Origin: Photobacterium sp. OFAV2-7
GTDB lineage: Bacteria > Pseudomonadota > Gammaproteobacteria > Enterobacterales > Vibrionaceae
Assembly: GCF_022347985.1 (NCBI RefSeq)
Contig: NZ_JAKRFQ010000001.1
Coordinates: forward strand, 1-64,000
Reading direction: 5' to 3'
DNA: 64,000 nucleotides
Shown one piece after another: positions 53,941 through 62,297 of this stretch. Under the pieces are notes generated by a model. That model saw only the letters and a program-made list of their open reading frames with translations, was not told the origin of the DNA and did not search any database. Position numbers and translations under genes: made by a program. The stretch's first letter is position 1, and each line of letters begins with the position of its first letter.

Positions 53941-55815
53941 ATGATGAAACTAAAATACTATCGCGGATTCTCCCGTTTTCTTGCGCTTGTCGCGCTGGCG
54001 GGAACGCTACTGGCCGGTATCGCCAGCCTGCCTGTCCGGGCAGAATTTTCCCTACCGGGCTTTTCAGCCAGCAGCACCAACAAGTTTGTGACGGTCGACG
54101 AGGCCTTTCCGTTTAACTTCAGCCAGCAAGGCGAGGTGGTATACCTCGACTGGCAAGTAAAACCAGGCTATTACCTGTACCAGCATCAGCTGTCGGTCAC
54201 CTCCGACAATGCCGAGCTCGGCACCGTCGATATTCCCGCGGGCCAACCCTACCGGGATGAGTTCTTCGGCGATGTCTTTATCTATACCGATCCCCTGACC
54301 GTCAGCGTACCGGTAATTAAAGCCTCGAATGATTCAGTGCTGACAGTTCGCTACCAGGGCTGCGCCAAGGCCGGATTTTGCTATCCGCCGGAGATCCGCC
54401 AGGTTCCCCTGTCGGCGGTAACAGCCGGGGCTTCCCCGATGCCACCAGCTGACACCGGGGCAATTAGCAAGGTAGCAAACCGTACCAGTAATACAGAAGA
54501 TACCGCGCAAGTAAGCACTAACATTGCTAGCAATACCCCGGCACCGGCCTCTGAGCAGGACAAGCTGGCCAGCGATTTGGCCGAGCAATGGTGGACGCCG
54601 CTGGTGTTCCTGGCTCTGGGGATCGGCCTGGCCTTTACCCCATGCGTACTGCCGATGTATCCGATCCTGACCGGAATTGTGCTGGGGAACGGCCAGCTCA
54701 GCCACGGGCGAACATTCCGTCTGTCGTTTACCTATGTCCAGGGCATGGCAATGACCTATACCCTGCTTGGTCTGGTGGTCGCCTCGGCAGGCATGCAATT
54801 TCAGGCCGCGTTGCAACACCCTTATGTCCTGATCGGACTGAGTGTCATGTTTGTGCTGCTGGCTCTGTCGATGTTTGGTGCCTATACCCTGCAACTGCCA
54901 AGCAGTGTCCAGACCTGGCTCAGCAACCAGAGCAACAAACAGCATGGCGGCAATACCGGTGGCGTATTTGCGATGGGGGCTATTTCCGGCCTGGTCTGCT
55001 CCCCCTGTACCACCGCCCCACTGTCTGGCGCCCTGATTTATGTCGCCCAGAGCGGTGACTTGCTAACCGGGGCCATCGCCCTGTATGCACTGGCAATCGG
55101 CATGGGGATCCCGCTGATCCTTGCGGCGATGTTCGGCAACAAACTCCTGCCTAAGGCCGGCAACTGGATGAACCATGTCAAAGTCTTCTTTGGCTTTGTT
55201 CTGCTGGCCGTCCCTGTCTTCCTGCTAGAGCGGATCCTGCCGCACAATCTGGTTCCTTATCTGTGGTCATTGCTGGGGCTGGCTGCATTCGGCTGGCTGT
55301 ATCATGTCAAAAACACCCTGACGGTATCCTGGCGCAGCAGTACCCTGGCAGTCATTGCCATTGTCGGCCTGTTCGCCTCTGCCCAGCCGCTGTACCAGTC
55401 ACTGATCGGAGGCAACACACCGTCAGTAAGGCAAGAGCCGGTCACCGTTGAATTTGAACGTATCAGCACCATTGACGATCTAAACCTGGCACTGGCCGAA
55501 GCCAAGGCCCAGGGCAAACCGGTCATGCTGGACTTCTATGCCGACTGGTGTGTCGCCTGCAAGGAGTTTGAAAAGTACACCTTCCATGATCCGGCCGTCG
55601 CTCCCAAGCTGCAGCAATTTATCCTGCTGCAAGCCGACGTCACCAACAGCTCGCCGGCAGATATCGAACTGCTCAAAGAAATGGATGTACTCGGCCTGCC
55701 GACGCTGGATTTCTGGGATGCCAAGGGCAACCGCATTAGCAATGCGCGCCTGACAGGTTTTATGGAAGCCTCGCCGTTTCTAAGCCATCTGGACAACCAC
55801 AAACTGCTCTACTAG
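53941..55815 (+). CDS. dsbD: Thiol:disulfide interchange protein DsbD
   Basis: This 624-aa protein carries electrons from cytoplasmic thioredoxin to periplasmic DsbC and DsbG. A signal peptide (1-34, ending VRA) precedes the alpha domain with the cysteine pair in CAKAGFC. The eight-helix beta domain (about 215-450) has cysteines in [11 protein letters not shown] and [10 protein letters not shown]. The thioredoxin-like gamma domain (about 490-624) has the active site [11 protein letters not shown]. All six redox cysteines are present. Confidence 0.96.
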   Translation: MMKLKYYRGFSRFLALVALAGTLLAGIASLPVRAEFSLPGFSASSTNKFVTVDEAFPFNFSQQGEVVYLDWQVKPGYYLYQHQLSVTSDNAELGTVDIPAGQPYRDEFFGDVFIYTDPLTVSVPVIKASNDSVLTVRYQGCAKAGFCYPPEIRQVPLSAVTAGASPMPPADTGAISKVANRTSNTEDTAQVSTNIASNTPAPASEQDKLASDLAEQWWTPLVFLALGIGLAFTPCVLPMYPILTGIVLGNGQLSHGRTFRLSFTYVQGMAMTYTLLGLVVASAGMQFQAALQHPYVLIGLSVMFVLLALSMFGAYTLQLPSSVQTWLSNQSNKQHGGNTGGVFAMGAISGLVCSPCTTAPLSGALIYVAQSGDLLTGAIALYALAIGMGIPLILAAMFGNKLLPKAGNWMNHVKVFFGFVLLAVPVFLLERILPHNLVPYLWSLLGLAAFGWLYHVKNTLTVSWRSSTLAVIAIVGLFASAQPLYQSLIGGNTPSVRQEPVTVEFERISTIDDLNLALAEAKAQGKPVMLDFYADWCVACKEFEKYTFHDPAVAPKLQQFILLQADVTNSSPADIELLKEMDVLGLPTLDFWDAKGNRISNARLTGFMEASPFLSHLDNHKLLY

Positions 55816-55833
55816 CTTCGTATCCCCACAACG

Positions 55834-55863
55834 AAAAAGAGCACCTCAGGGTGCTCTTTTTTA
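55834..55863. terminator. Bidirectional terminator between dsbD and the GGDEF gene
   Basis: The stem AAAAAGAGCACC / GGTGCTCTTTTT has a short loop. The stop codon of the leftward GGDEF gene lies in its T-run, so it ends both genes tightly. Confidence 0.88.
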
Positions 55864-57045
55864 TTTTCCAAACCGGCTCAGTGGCTCATAGCGGGCAATA
55901 ATATCAACCGGTTCATGCCCCTTTTCAGCATCATCCGCACCCTCCGGTTTATCATCAGCACGAAGTGTATTGATCGCATCGTGCATGTGCTTGCGAACCT
56001 GACTGACATTCCAACCCGGGCTCCATTCGATAACCGAGGTCTTCACACTGACAGGCTGCTCCAGATCCACTTTGACCAGATTGTCACAGCAACGGTGAAC
56101 ATGTCTCTGTATCCGCTCCGCCACAATCTCTGCTCCCTCCATATCCGTATCGGGCAACAAGACAGAAAATTCATCGCTGCCGACCCGGGCAATGAAGTCC
56201 CGGGGCCGGTATACGCCGCGTCGCAATCCCTTGGCAACACGCTTTAGCAGCACTTCATAAGCCTGATGGCCGCATGTCATGGTATAGAGCCGCAGTAGCT
56301 CGACACTGACAATCAACAGCGTCAATTCACTGTGATGACGACGCGCCGCCATGATCTCCCGCTCCAGCATCAACTCAAAATGACGGCTGTTTTGCAGCCC
56401 GGTGATCGGATCGACCAGTGATATCGTAGCAAGCTCCTGACGCAGGCGCTGCTCTTCAAATTCATGAAAAACCGAGGAATGAAACCAGTGATAGAGACAT
56501 TCGCGAACCACTATCACTATCGCCAGTCGGCTGATTACACTCAGAACAGTAAGTGCCTCGTGGTTGAGCTCTAAATACACCCCTGAGAACAAGAACGAGC
56601 ACAGTACAGGGCCGATGGCCAGGTACATAGCCGGAGGGTAGCTAAAAAACGCCACCACCGAGAGAAAGATAAACAGATCACTATAAACATAGAGGGTAGA
56701 AAAATGAGAGTAATGGATCAGTAACGGAAACAAGACCGCCCAGCAGCTTCCCAGCAACCCGGCCAGTGCCAGCGAGGCTATCTGCCATTTCACCTTGATT
56801 GGCATCACCTGCACCACCAGCCACAACACAAAGGCCACTCCACCCAATAAGGCCAATACACCGCTAAATACCGACTTCACCTGACTTGTTACCGCTGGCT
56901 CTAACCAGAACAGCTCGATAAATACCAGACCCAACAACAACCCGGAGGTTACAATGATCAGTTTCCAGCCCTGTTCCTGACGCTTGAATTGTTGCTGTTC
57001 AAAGTAGTCTCGCCCTGTCGTCCATGTCTCGATGTGTCGGATCAT
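55861..57045 (-). CDS. Membrane protein with degenerate GGDEF domain
   Basis: This 394-aa protein has six to seven membrane helices (about 28-185) and a C-terminal GGDEF-like domain (about 205-365). The domain entry DPITGLQNSRHFE is normal, but the signature is GSDEF (289-293). The usual metal and GTP-binding D.D.FK..ND before GH is replaced by S247, E249, L251, R252, T255 and M256, and the GD after GH is Y263-E264. Diguanylate cyclase activity is therefore doubtful; a c-di-GMP or nucleotide-sensing or scaffold role is possible. It is divergent from crbR. Confidence 0.8.
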   Translation of the reverse strand: MIRHIETWTTGRDYFEQQQFKRQEQGWKLIIVTSGLLLGLVFIELFWLEPAVTSQVKSVFSGVLALLGGVAFVLWLVVQVMPIKVKWQIASLALAGLLGSCWAVLFPLLIHYSHFSTLYVYSDLFIFLSVVAFFSYPPAMYLAIGPVLCSFLFSGVYLELNHEALTVLSVISRLAIVIVVRECLYHWFHSSVFHEFEEQRLRQELATISLVDPITGLQNSRHFELMLEREIMAARRHHSELTLLIVSVELLRLYTMTCGHQAYEVLLKRVAKGLRRGVYRPRDFIARVGSDEFSVLLPDTDMEGAEIVAERIQRHVHRCCDNLVKVDLEQPVSVKTSVIEWSPGWNVSQVRKHMHDAINTLRADDKPEGADDAEKGHEPVDIIARYEPLSRFGK

Positions 57046-57183
57046 TCCTTATTCCCAGATTAACGCTATCCCATTGAAATAAAGCGACCAATTTGATCAA
57101 TACCTTAATAAGCGATCTGTCATTGCTCAACATATCGCATAAGAGCCGATCCAGCTCAGATCTTGAGTGTTAACAAATTGATC

Positions 57184-57207
57184 TACGCTATAAGCAGTGA
57201 TAGCGTA
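57184..57207. promoter_or_regulatory. Perfect inverted repeat upstream of crbR
   Basis: TACGCTAT and ATAGCGTA are separated by 8 bp. The repeat ends 26 bp before the crbR start and lies in the 188-bp divergent gap to the GGDEF gene. It looks like an operator; the binding protein is unknown. Confidence 0.5.
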
Positions 57208-57233
57208 ATTAAAAACAATCAGACACAACTGCC

Positions 57234-57869
57234 ATGGACGCTCAGTACACTATTGTTATTGCCGATGACCACCCGCTATTTCGCAATGCCCTGTTTCAGT
57301 CAGTGCATATGGCGATAAGCGGGGCCAATCTGCTGGAAGCCGATTCCCTTGATACCCTGCTCTCCCTACTTGAAAAAGAGCCGGACGTAGACCTATTGCT
57401 GCTGGACTTGAAAATGCCCGGCGCCAACGGCATGTCGGGGCTGATCCAGCTCCGCAACCAGTACCCGGATCTTCCCGTTGTGGTGATCTCCGCCAGCGAG
57501 GAAACCAATGTTATCCGCCAGGTTCGTAGCCACGGCGCGTTTGGTTTTATTCCGAAATCCAGTGACATGCGGGCCCTGATAGGAGCCCTGAACCAGGTGC
57601 TGGAAGGCGACCCATACTTCCCGGAAGGACTGGGGGAAGAGGACGAGGAAATCAACGAGCTGGCCGAACGTATTGCGACCCTGACACCCCAGCAATACAA
57701 AGTCTTGTGCATGCTCTCTGACGGCCTGCTCAACAAGCAGATTGCCTATGATCTCAATGTATCCGAAGCCACCATCAAGGCCCATATGACGGCTATCTTC
57801 CGCAAGCTCGGGGTCAAAAACCGGACTCAGGCAGTTATTCTGCTACAGCAGATGGATCTGACTCAGTAA
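57234..57869 (+). CDS. crbR: CrbR-like LuxR/NarL-type response regulator
   Basis: This 211-aa protein has a receiver domain (1-125) with acidic pair D11-D12, phospho-acceptor Asp58 in LLLDLKMPG and Lys108 in GFIPKSSD. A LuxR helix-turn-helix (about 148-205; LTPQQYKVLCMLSDGLLNKQIA) follows. Neighbours DUF485 and actP, and the order dsbD-crbR-DUF485-actP, match the Vibrio arrangement in which CrbR with the sensor CrbS drives the acetate switch. The symbol rests on context and overall resemblance. The cognate kinase is not in this window. Confidence 0.75.
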   Translation: MDAQYTIVIADDHPLFRNALFQSVHMAISGANLLEADSLDTLLSLLEKEPDVDLLLLDLKMPGANGMSGLIQLRNQYPDLPVVVISASEETNVIRQVRSHGAFGFIPKSSDMRALIGALNQVLEGDPYFPEGLGEEDEEINELAERIATLTPQQYKVLCMLSDGLLNKQIAYDLNVSEATIKAHMTAIFRKLGVKNRTQAVILLQQMDLTQ

Positions 57870-57958
57870 GTCTTATCCGGTCTGTTTTTTTTCATCTGGC
57901 AGTTAGACCTTTGGCTAACTCAACATTTTCGTAACATCCGCAAATTTCTGCCCTGGTC

Positions 57959-57988
57959 ACAAAATCGCCGTATTTTCGGCGATTTTGT
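57959..57988. terminator. Bidirectional hairpin after crbR
   Basis: A 12-bp perfect stem (ACAAAATCGCCG / CGGCGATTTTGT) with loop TATTTT lies 90 bp after the crbR stop and separates it from the DUF485-actP unit. Confidence 0.7.
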
Positions 57989-58095
57989 CGTTTCTGTCTC
58001 GACTAAAGTTGCACTGTCTCCTTACCTATTCGTTGCTATTGTCAGTACGTAACATTTTATTAACGTGATTTATAACGACGTGAAAGGAGATGACA

Positions 58096-58362
58096 ATGGC
58101 GTTTGAATCCAAGGAGCAGGCCCAGGCCTATTGGAAAGAGAACCTCGCTACGATGGGCTCCCTCCTAGCCATCTGGTTCCTCGTATCTTACGGCGCAGGC
58201 ATTTTGTTTGTCGATGCCCTCAACAGCATCCAGCTTGGCGGCTTCAAGCTCGGATTCTGGTTCTCACAACAAGGTTCTATTTATACCTTTGTTGTCCTGA
58301 TTTTTGTCTACGTAGTGCGTATGAATGCGCTCGACCGTAAGTTCAACGTACATGAAGACTAA
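58096..58362 (+). CDS. DUF485 family inner membrane protein
   Basis: This 88-aa protein has two membrane helices (about 20-42 and 55-77) and is of the YjcH / DUF485 type that accompanies ActP-like symporters. Two ATGs are close together. AAAGGAG at 58083-58089 directly abuts the first (58090) but sits 6 nt before the second, so 58096 is chosen. Spacing of 11 bp to actP indicates co-translation; it probably assists acetate or carboxylate uptake. Confidence 0.88.
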   Translation: MAFESKEQAQAYWKENLATMGSLLAIWFLVSYGAGILFVDALNSIQLGGFKLGFWFSQQGSIYTFVVLIFVYVVRMNALDRKFNVHED

Positions 58363-58373
58363 GAGGTTTTAGC

Positions 58374-60077
58374 ATGGATATCCAAACCTGGACGTTTATA
58401 TTAGTAGGTATCACCTTTGCGCTGTATATCGGCATCGCAATCTGGGCCCGCGCCGGCTCAACCAGTGAATTCTATGTCGCCGGCGGCGGCGTTCACCCGG
58501 TCGCCAACGGCATGGCAACTGCCGCTGACTGGATGTCGGCAGCCTCCTTCATCTCAATGGCTGGTATCATCTCTTTTGTCGGCTATGACGGCGGGGTATA
58601 CCTGATGGGTTGGACCGGCGGTTATGTACTGCTAGCCCTCTGTCTTGCGCCTTACCTGCGTAAGTTCGGTCAGTTCACCGTGCCTGACTTCATTGGTGAG
58701 CGTTATTACTCCAAAACTGCACGTATGGTAGCTGTCTTTTGTGCCATCTTCGTTTCCTTTACCTACGTTGCAGGCCAAATGCGTGGGGTTGGCGTGGTAT
58801 TCGCCCGCTTCCTGGAAGTTGATATCAACATGGGTATCATCATCGGTATGGGTATCGTGTTCTTCTACGCAGTATTAGGCGGCATGAAAGGGATCACCTA
58901 CACCCAGGTTGCCCAGTTCTGCGTACTGATTTTTGCCTTCCTGGTACCGGCGATCTTCACGTCTATCATGATGACAGGCAACCCGCTGCCACAAATCGGT
59001 ATGGGCTCAACAATATCAGGTTCGGAAACCTATGTACTGGATAAGCTGGACGGGTTAACCACGGAATTAGGCTTTACCGCCTACACCGACGGCTCGAAGA
59101 GTATGGTTGACGTATTCTTTATCTGTGCCGCGCTAATGGTCGGTACCGCCGGTCTGCCACATGTTATCATCCGTTTCTTCACGGTACCGCGTGTTAAAGA
59201 TGCCCGTATCTCAGCAGGCTGGGCACTACTGTTCATCTCTATGCTATACACCACAGCACCGGCTGTTGCCGCATTTGCCCGCGTCAACATGATTGAAACC
59301 ATCAATGGTCCTGACATGAAGGGTGTGGCCGCGGCAGAAGCACCGAGCTGGGTGACCAACTGGGAGAAAACTGGCCTGGTTCAGTGGGAAGACAAGAACG
59401 GCGACGGCAAGATGTTCTACTCGGGCGATGATCGCAACGAGATGAAGATCAACCGCGATATCATCGTACTAGCAAGTCCTGAACTAGCTAGCCTGCCTAA
59501 CTGGGTGGTAGCCCTGCTGGCAGCAGGTGGCCTGGCCGCCGCACTATCGACAGCCGCCGGTCTGCTACTGGTTATCTCGACCTCGATTTCCCATGACTTA
59601 CTGAAGAAAGGCTTCAAGCCGAATATGACTGACAAACAGGAACTGCTCGCCGCTCGGGTAGGCGCAGCCGTCGCCATTGTCGGTGCCGGTTACCTGGGTA
59701 TCAACCCACCGGGCTTTGTGGCACAGGTTGTGGCCTTTGCCTTCGGACTGGCAGCGGCGTCCTTCTTCCCTGCCATCATCCTGGGTATCTTCTACAAGAA
59801 GATGAACAAGGAAGGGGCGATTGCAGGTATGTTGGCCGGTATCGTATTTACCGCCTCTTACATCATCTACTTCAAGTTCATCAACCCGGCAGCAAGTACG
59901 CCTGACAACTGGTTCTTCGGTATCAGCCCTGAAGGTATCGGTACGCTGGGTATGTGTCTGAACTTTGTTGTCTCGATTGTTGTGAACAAGTTCACTGCCG
60001 AAGTACCGACAGAAGTACAGGATATGGTTGAGTCTATCCGTTATCCGAAAGGCGCAGGTGCCGCACACGATCACTAA
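58374..60077 (+). CDS. actP: Sodium:solute symporter, acetate permease ActP type
   Basis: This 567-aa SSS-family protein has about 13 membrane helices. GGGVHPVANGMATAADWMSAASFISMAG near the start and GQMRGVGVVFARFLEVD match ActP. The region around residues 320-360 carries a soluble loop with DKNGDGKMFYSGDD, which looks like an EF-hand-type acidic turn and is absent from the shorter E. coli ActP alignment as I recall it. Substrate is probably acetate or a related short carboxylate. It is regulated perhaps by CrbR next door. Confidence 0.88.
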   Translation: MDIQTWTFILVGITFALYIGIAIWARAGSTSEFYVAGGGVHPVANGMATAADWMSAASFISMAGIISFVGYDGGVYLMGWTGGYVLLALCLAPYLRKFGQFTVPDFIGERYYSKTARMVAVFCAIFVSFTYVAGQMRGVGVVFARFLEVDINMGIIIGMGIVFFYAVLGGMKGITYTQVAQFCVLIFAFLVPAIFTSIMMTGNPLPQIGMGSTISGSETYVLDKLDGLTTELGFTAYTDGSKSMVDVFFICAALMVGTAGLPHVIIRFFTVPRVKDARISAGWALLFISMLYTTAPAVAAFARVNMIETINGPDMKGVAAAEAPSWVTNWEKTGLVQWEDKNGDGKMFYSGDDRNEMKINRDIIVLASPELASLPNWVVALLAAGGLAAALSTAAGLLLVISTSISHDLLKKGFKPNMTDKQELLAARVGAAVAIVGAGYLGINPPGFVAQVVAFAFGLAAASFFPAIILGIFYKKMNKEGAIAGMLAGIVFTASYIIYFKFINPAASTPDNWFFGISPEGIGTLGMCLNFVVSIVVNKFTAEVPTEVQDMVESIRYPKGAGAAHDH

Positions 60078-60111
60078 TACTGCCTGGAAAGTCAGTGGCT
60101 AGATGACAAAA

Positions 60112-60136
60112 ACGGAGCATGATGCTCCGTTTTTTT
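60112..60136 (+). terminator. Intrinsic terminator of actP
   Basis: The stem ACGGAGC / GCTCCGT is followed by a run of Ts, 35 bp after the stop. Confidence 0.9.
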
Positions 60137-60184
60137 ATTCGTCCTGGTTCGCCTATTTGATTCACCATTGCTCGCCAAGGAGGC

Positions 60185-61135
60185 TTACCACAACCCTTTT
60201 TTCTTGACCTTCTGCATACTGGCAATGGTCGTAGTCAAGTCGGCTTCTTCTTCCGGTTGGGCTTTCGCCTGCTCCGCAGTACCATTCAGAGACAGGGTTT
60301 TGATCAGCTGGCTTTGCGCCTTGATCAAGGCTTTGAGCTCTGCAATCTCACGCTTGTGGTTATTGGCGCGGATCTCTTCCGTCAATGCCTGCTGCAACTC
60401 GGAGAAGTCAGCTGTAACCACTGCGTCATTAGGTGTTGCCACCTCAGGATCAACCGCTGCTGGGGCGACAGCTTCGGAAGCAGCAGGGTCGGGAGCAACA
60501 GGTTCTGGTGCAAAAATCTCGTCAGCCGAAGCTATATTCGCCGCCACCGACTCGGCCAGTTCCGAGCACAAGCTCATCAGCGTCTGTCGGGTTTCGACCA
60601 GTTCCTGTTGGGTATTTTGCTGTCCCTGTAACAGGGCCTGTTCACGCTCGGCTGCCTGAAGCAACTGATGCTGATGCGCCTCGCTGGCCTGACGCTGGTG
60701 CTCACTCGCCTGCTGCAGCTCGCCACGCAGGGACTGAATTTCACCCAGCAGCGGCGTCATATCGACAGCGGCCCTGAGGCTATCCAAGTCTTCCCGGGAG
60801 ATCCCCGACTCCTGGGTCGGCGCCATTGGCACCACCAGTCCGCAGGCATCAAGCTGCTGCTTCAGTGTCGCCATTTTAATGGAGTCATCGCCAAGCGAAT
60901 TGGCCAGCCCGGCACTGAGTGTCGGGCTCAGCAAGTGCAGAAACATCCCCGACAGGTAGATGTTTTTGTGCATGTGCAGACTGTTATGCAGATTGAGGCC
61001 ATCATCTGGATTATCGAGCATATCCTTACGCTCGTTGACCCACTTCTGCATAATGCCGACCGCATAGCGGTCGGACAAGGAGTTAACCGGATTTAGATAA
61101 ATCGAGTAGTTAACCCGCTTTAGCTTACTACTCAT
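60185..61135 (-). CDS. ParR-like protein with long coiled-coil extension
   Basis: This 316-aa protein has a start region KRVNYSIYLNPVNSLSDRY resembling the ribbon of plasmid R1 ParR (RRTIAFKLNPDVNQTD), followed by a helical part to about residue 100. Residues 115-200 are Gln/Glu/Ala-rich coiled coil, 208-240 an Ala/Pro linker, 243-285 another coil, and the end is basic (KVKKKGLW). R1 ParR is only about 117 aa, so two thirds of this protein is extra. It overlaps parM by 8 nt (ATGAGTAG), the usual parM-parR order. ParR identity is inference from N-terminus and context. Confidence 0.6.
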   Translation of the reverse strand: MSSKLKRVNYSIYLNPVNSLSDRYAVGIMQKWVNERKDMLDNPDDGLNLHNSLHMHKNIYLSGMFLHLLSPTLSAGLANSLGDDSIKMATLKQQLDACGLVVPMAPTQESGISREDLDSLRAAVDMTPLLGEIQSLRGELQQASEHQRQASEAHQHQLLQAAEREQALLQGQQNTQQELVETRQTLMSLCSELAESVAANIASADEIFAPEPVAPDPAASEAVAPAAVDPEVATPNDAVVTADFSELQQALTEEIRANNHKREIAELKALIKAQSQLIKTLSLNGTAEQAKAQPEEEADLTTTIASMQKVKKKGLW

Positions 61136-62186
61136 CTTCTACCTCGATGAGGGTCTCGCGCTCGATGTGAATATCTTCTTCTTCGGTATTGTACAGGCAC
61201 AGCTCACGAGCCAGGGCTGACTGGGCATCCTTGATCAGTACCACACGCTCGCCCAGGGTTTCATACGCCGACATGATTGCCGGGTAAACCAACGGCGCAC
61301 CGCCACCGACCAGGTAAACGCGGTTCGGGTTCTTGGCAAATTTCTTCGCTTCATAGGCCACCGCATTGCCCAGCTCTTCAATCTTGATATCGATCTTGTC
61401 CAGGATGCTGTCGAGCTTGGATTCGTCGTTCACCACATCTTTGACAAACTCCAGATCGTTACGGCGCTTGATCAGCTCGTTGGCCACCAGGTAGCTAGAA
61501 TCACTGTCGGCAGAAGCCAGGGCCTTGCGCGCCGCATCCGTTACCATCGACACACCGATTTCGTTATTACCATAGATAGCCGATACGTCATCAAACTCAC
61601 CAACCACAATACCCATATCCAGCGTCGTACCGCCACAGTCAATCACCAGCGAACGGGTAAACTCGTTACAGTTGGAGTTAATCAGGGTCGACATTACCGC
61701 AGGCAGGCTCTCCGGCATCACCTCAACATCCACTACTTCGAACAGCTCACCCTTGTTCAGGCTGATCTCGCGCATCAGGTTCTGGCGTTTCTTGGCAATT
61801 TTTTCTTCATTGCGCTGACAGTCTTCTGAGTTGTAGAACTCGGTAATTGGCAAGGTAACCACCAGAATCACCGGGCAAGGTTTCAGGCCAGTTTGCAGCA
61901 GCGCATGGTGCACCGCCAGCAGGTTCAGATCATCATACTGATAGTCAACGTGCGTGGTTTCCAGCGCCTTGTCCGATGTCGCATCGTAAGTGTATTTGGT
62001 TGTACCGATTGTGTAGTTATAAACCTTCTTATCGCGTCGCAGTGCAGCACTCTTCCAGTCTTTACGGAAAGAGTTCGGTGATACGATGGTCTTTAGCTGA
62101 TTGTTCTCAATCCAGCTTACCTTCACATTTGTTGACCCATCATCAACCGCAATTTTAAACGCAGATACCGTCATAACTTTACTCAC
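61128..62186 (-). CDS. parM: Plasmid-type actin-like ATPase ParM/StbA
   Basis: This 352-aa protein is close to plasmid R1 ParM, whose filaments push plasmid copies apart. Phosphate-1 loop VDDGSTNVKVSW (15-25), IVSPNSFRKDW, YQYDDLNLLAVHHALL, the catalytic-region VMPESLPA (E159), phosphate-2 loop VIDCGGTTLDMG (182-192) and adenine-side YLVGGGAPLV are all intact. It is 32 residues longer than R1 ParM. The start is GTG at 62186 or ATG at 62174; neither has a strong ribosome-binding site. On a chromosome beside stator genes this is unusual. Confidence 0.88.
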   Translation of the reverse strand: MSKVMTVSAFKIAVDDGSTNVKVSWIENNQLKTIVSPNSFRKDWKSAALRRDKKVYNYTIGTTKYTYDATSDKALETTHVDYQYDDLNLLAVHHALLQTGLKPCPVILVVTLPITEFYNSEDCQRNEEKIAKKRQNLMREISLNKGELFEVVDVEVMPESLPAVMSTLINSNCNEFTRSLVIDCGGTTLDMGIVVGEFDDVSAIYGNNEIGVSMVTDAARKALASADSDSSYLVANELIKRRNDLEFVKDVVNDESKLDSILDKIDIKIEELGNAVAYEAKKFAKNPNRVYLVGGGAPLVYPAIMSAYETLGERVVLIKDAQSALARELCLYNTEEEDIHIERETLIEVEDE

Positions 62187-62214
62187 AATAACTATTAATA
62201 TTTCGTAACCAACC

Positions 62215-62244
62215 CGGTATTGAAAGCTACCCTCGTCAATACCG
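62215..62244. promoter_or_regulatory. Perfect 9-bp inverted repeat upstream of parM (candidate parC/operator)
   Basis: CGGTATTGA and TCAATACCG are separated by 12 bp in the 111-bp gap between motB and parM. No T-run follows, so it is not a terminator. In R1 the centromere and operator lie in exactly this place, though as direct 11-bp repeats. Confidence 0.5.
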
Positions 62245-62297
62245 AGCCAAGTTCAATCAACTAAAACAAAATCAAATAACAACGCTGACAGAAACAC

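Noticed and set aside
54334-54945. 203-aa open frame on the minus strand within dsbD
   Set aside because: Shadow of dsbD, which has all six redox cysteines on the other strand.
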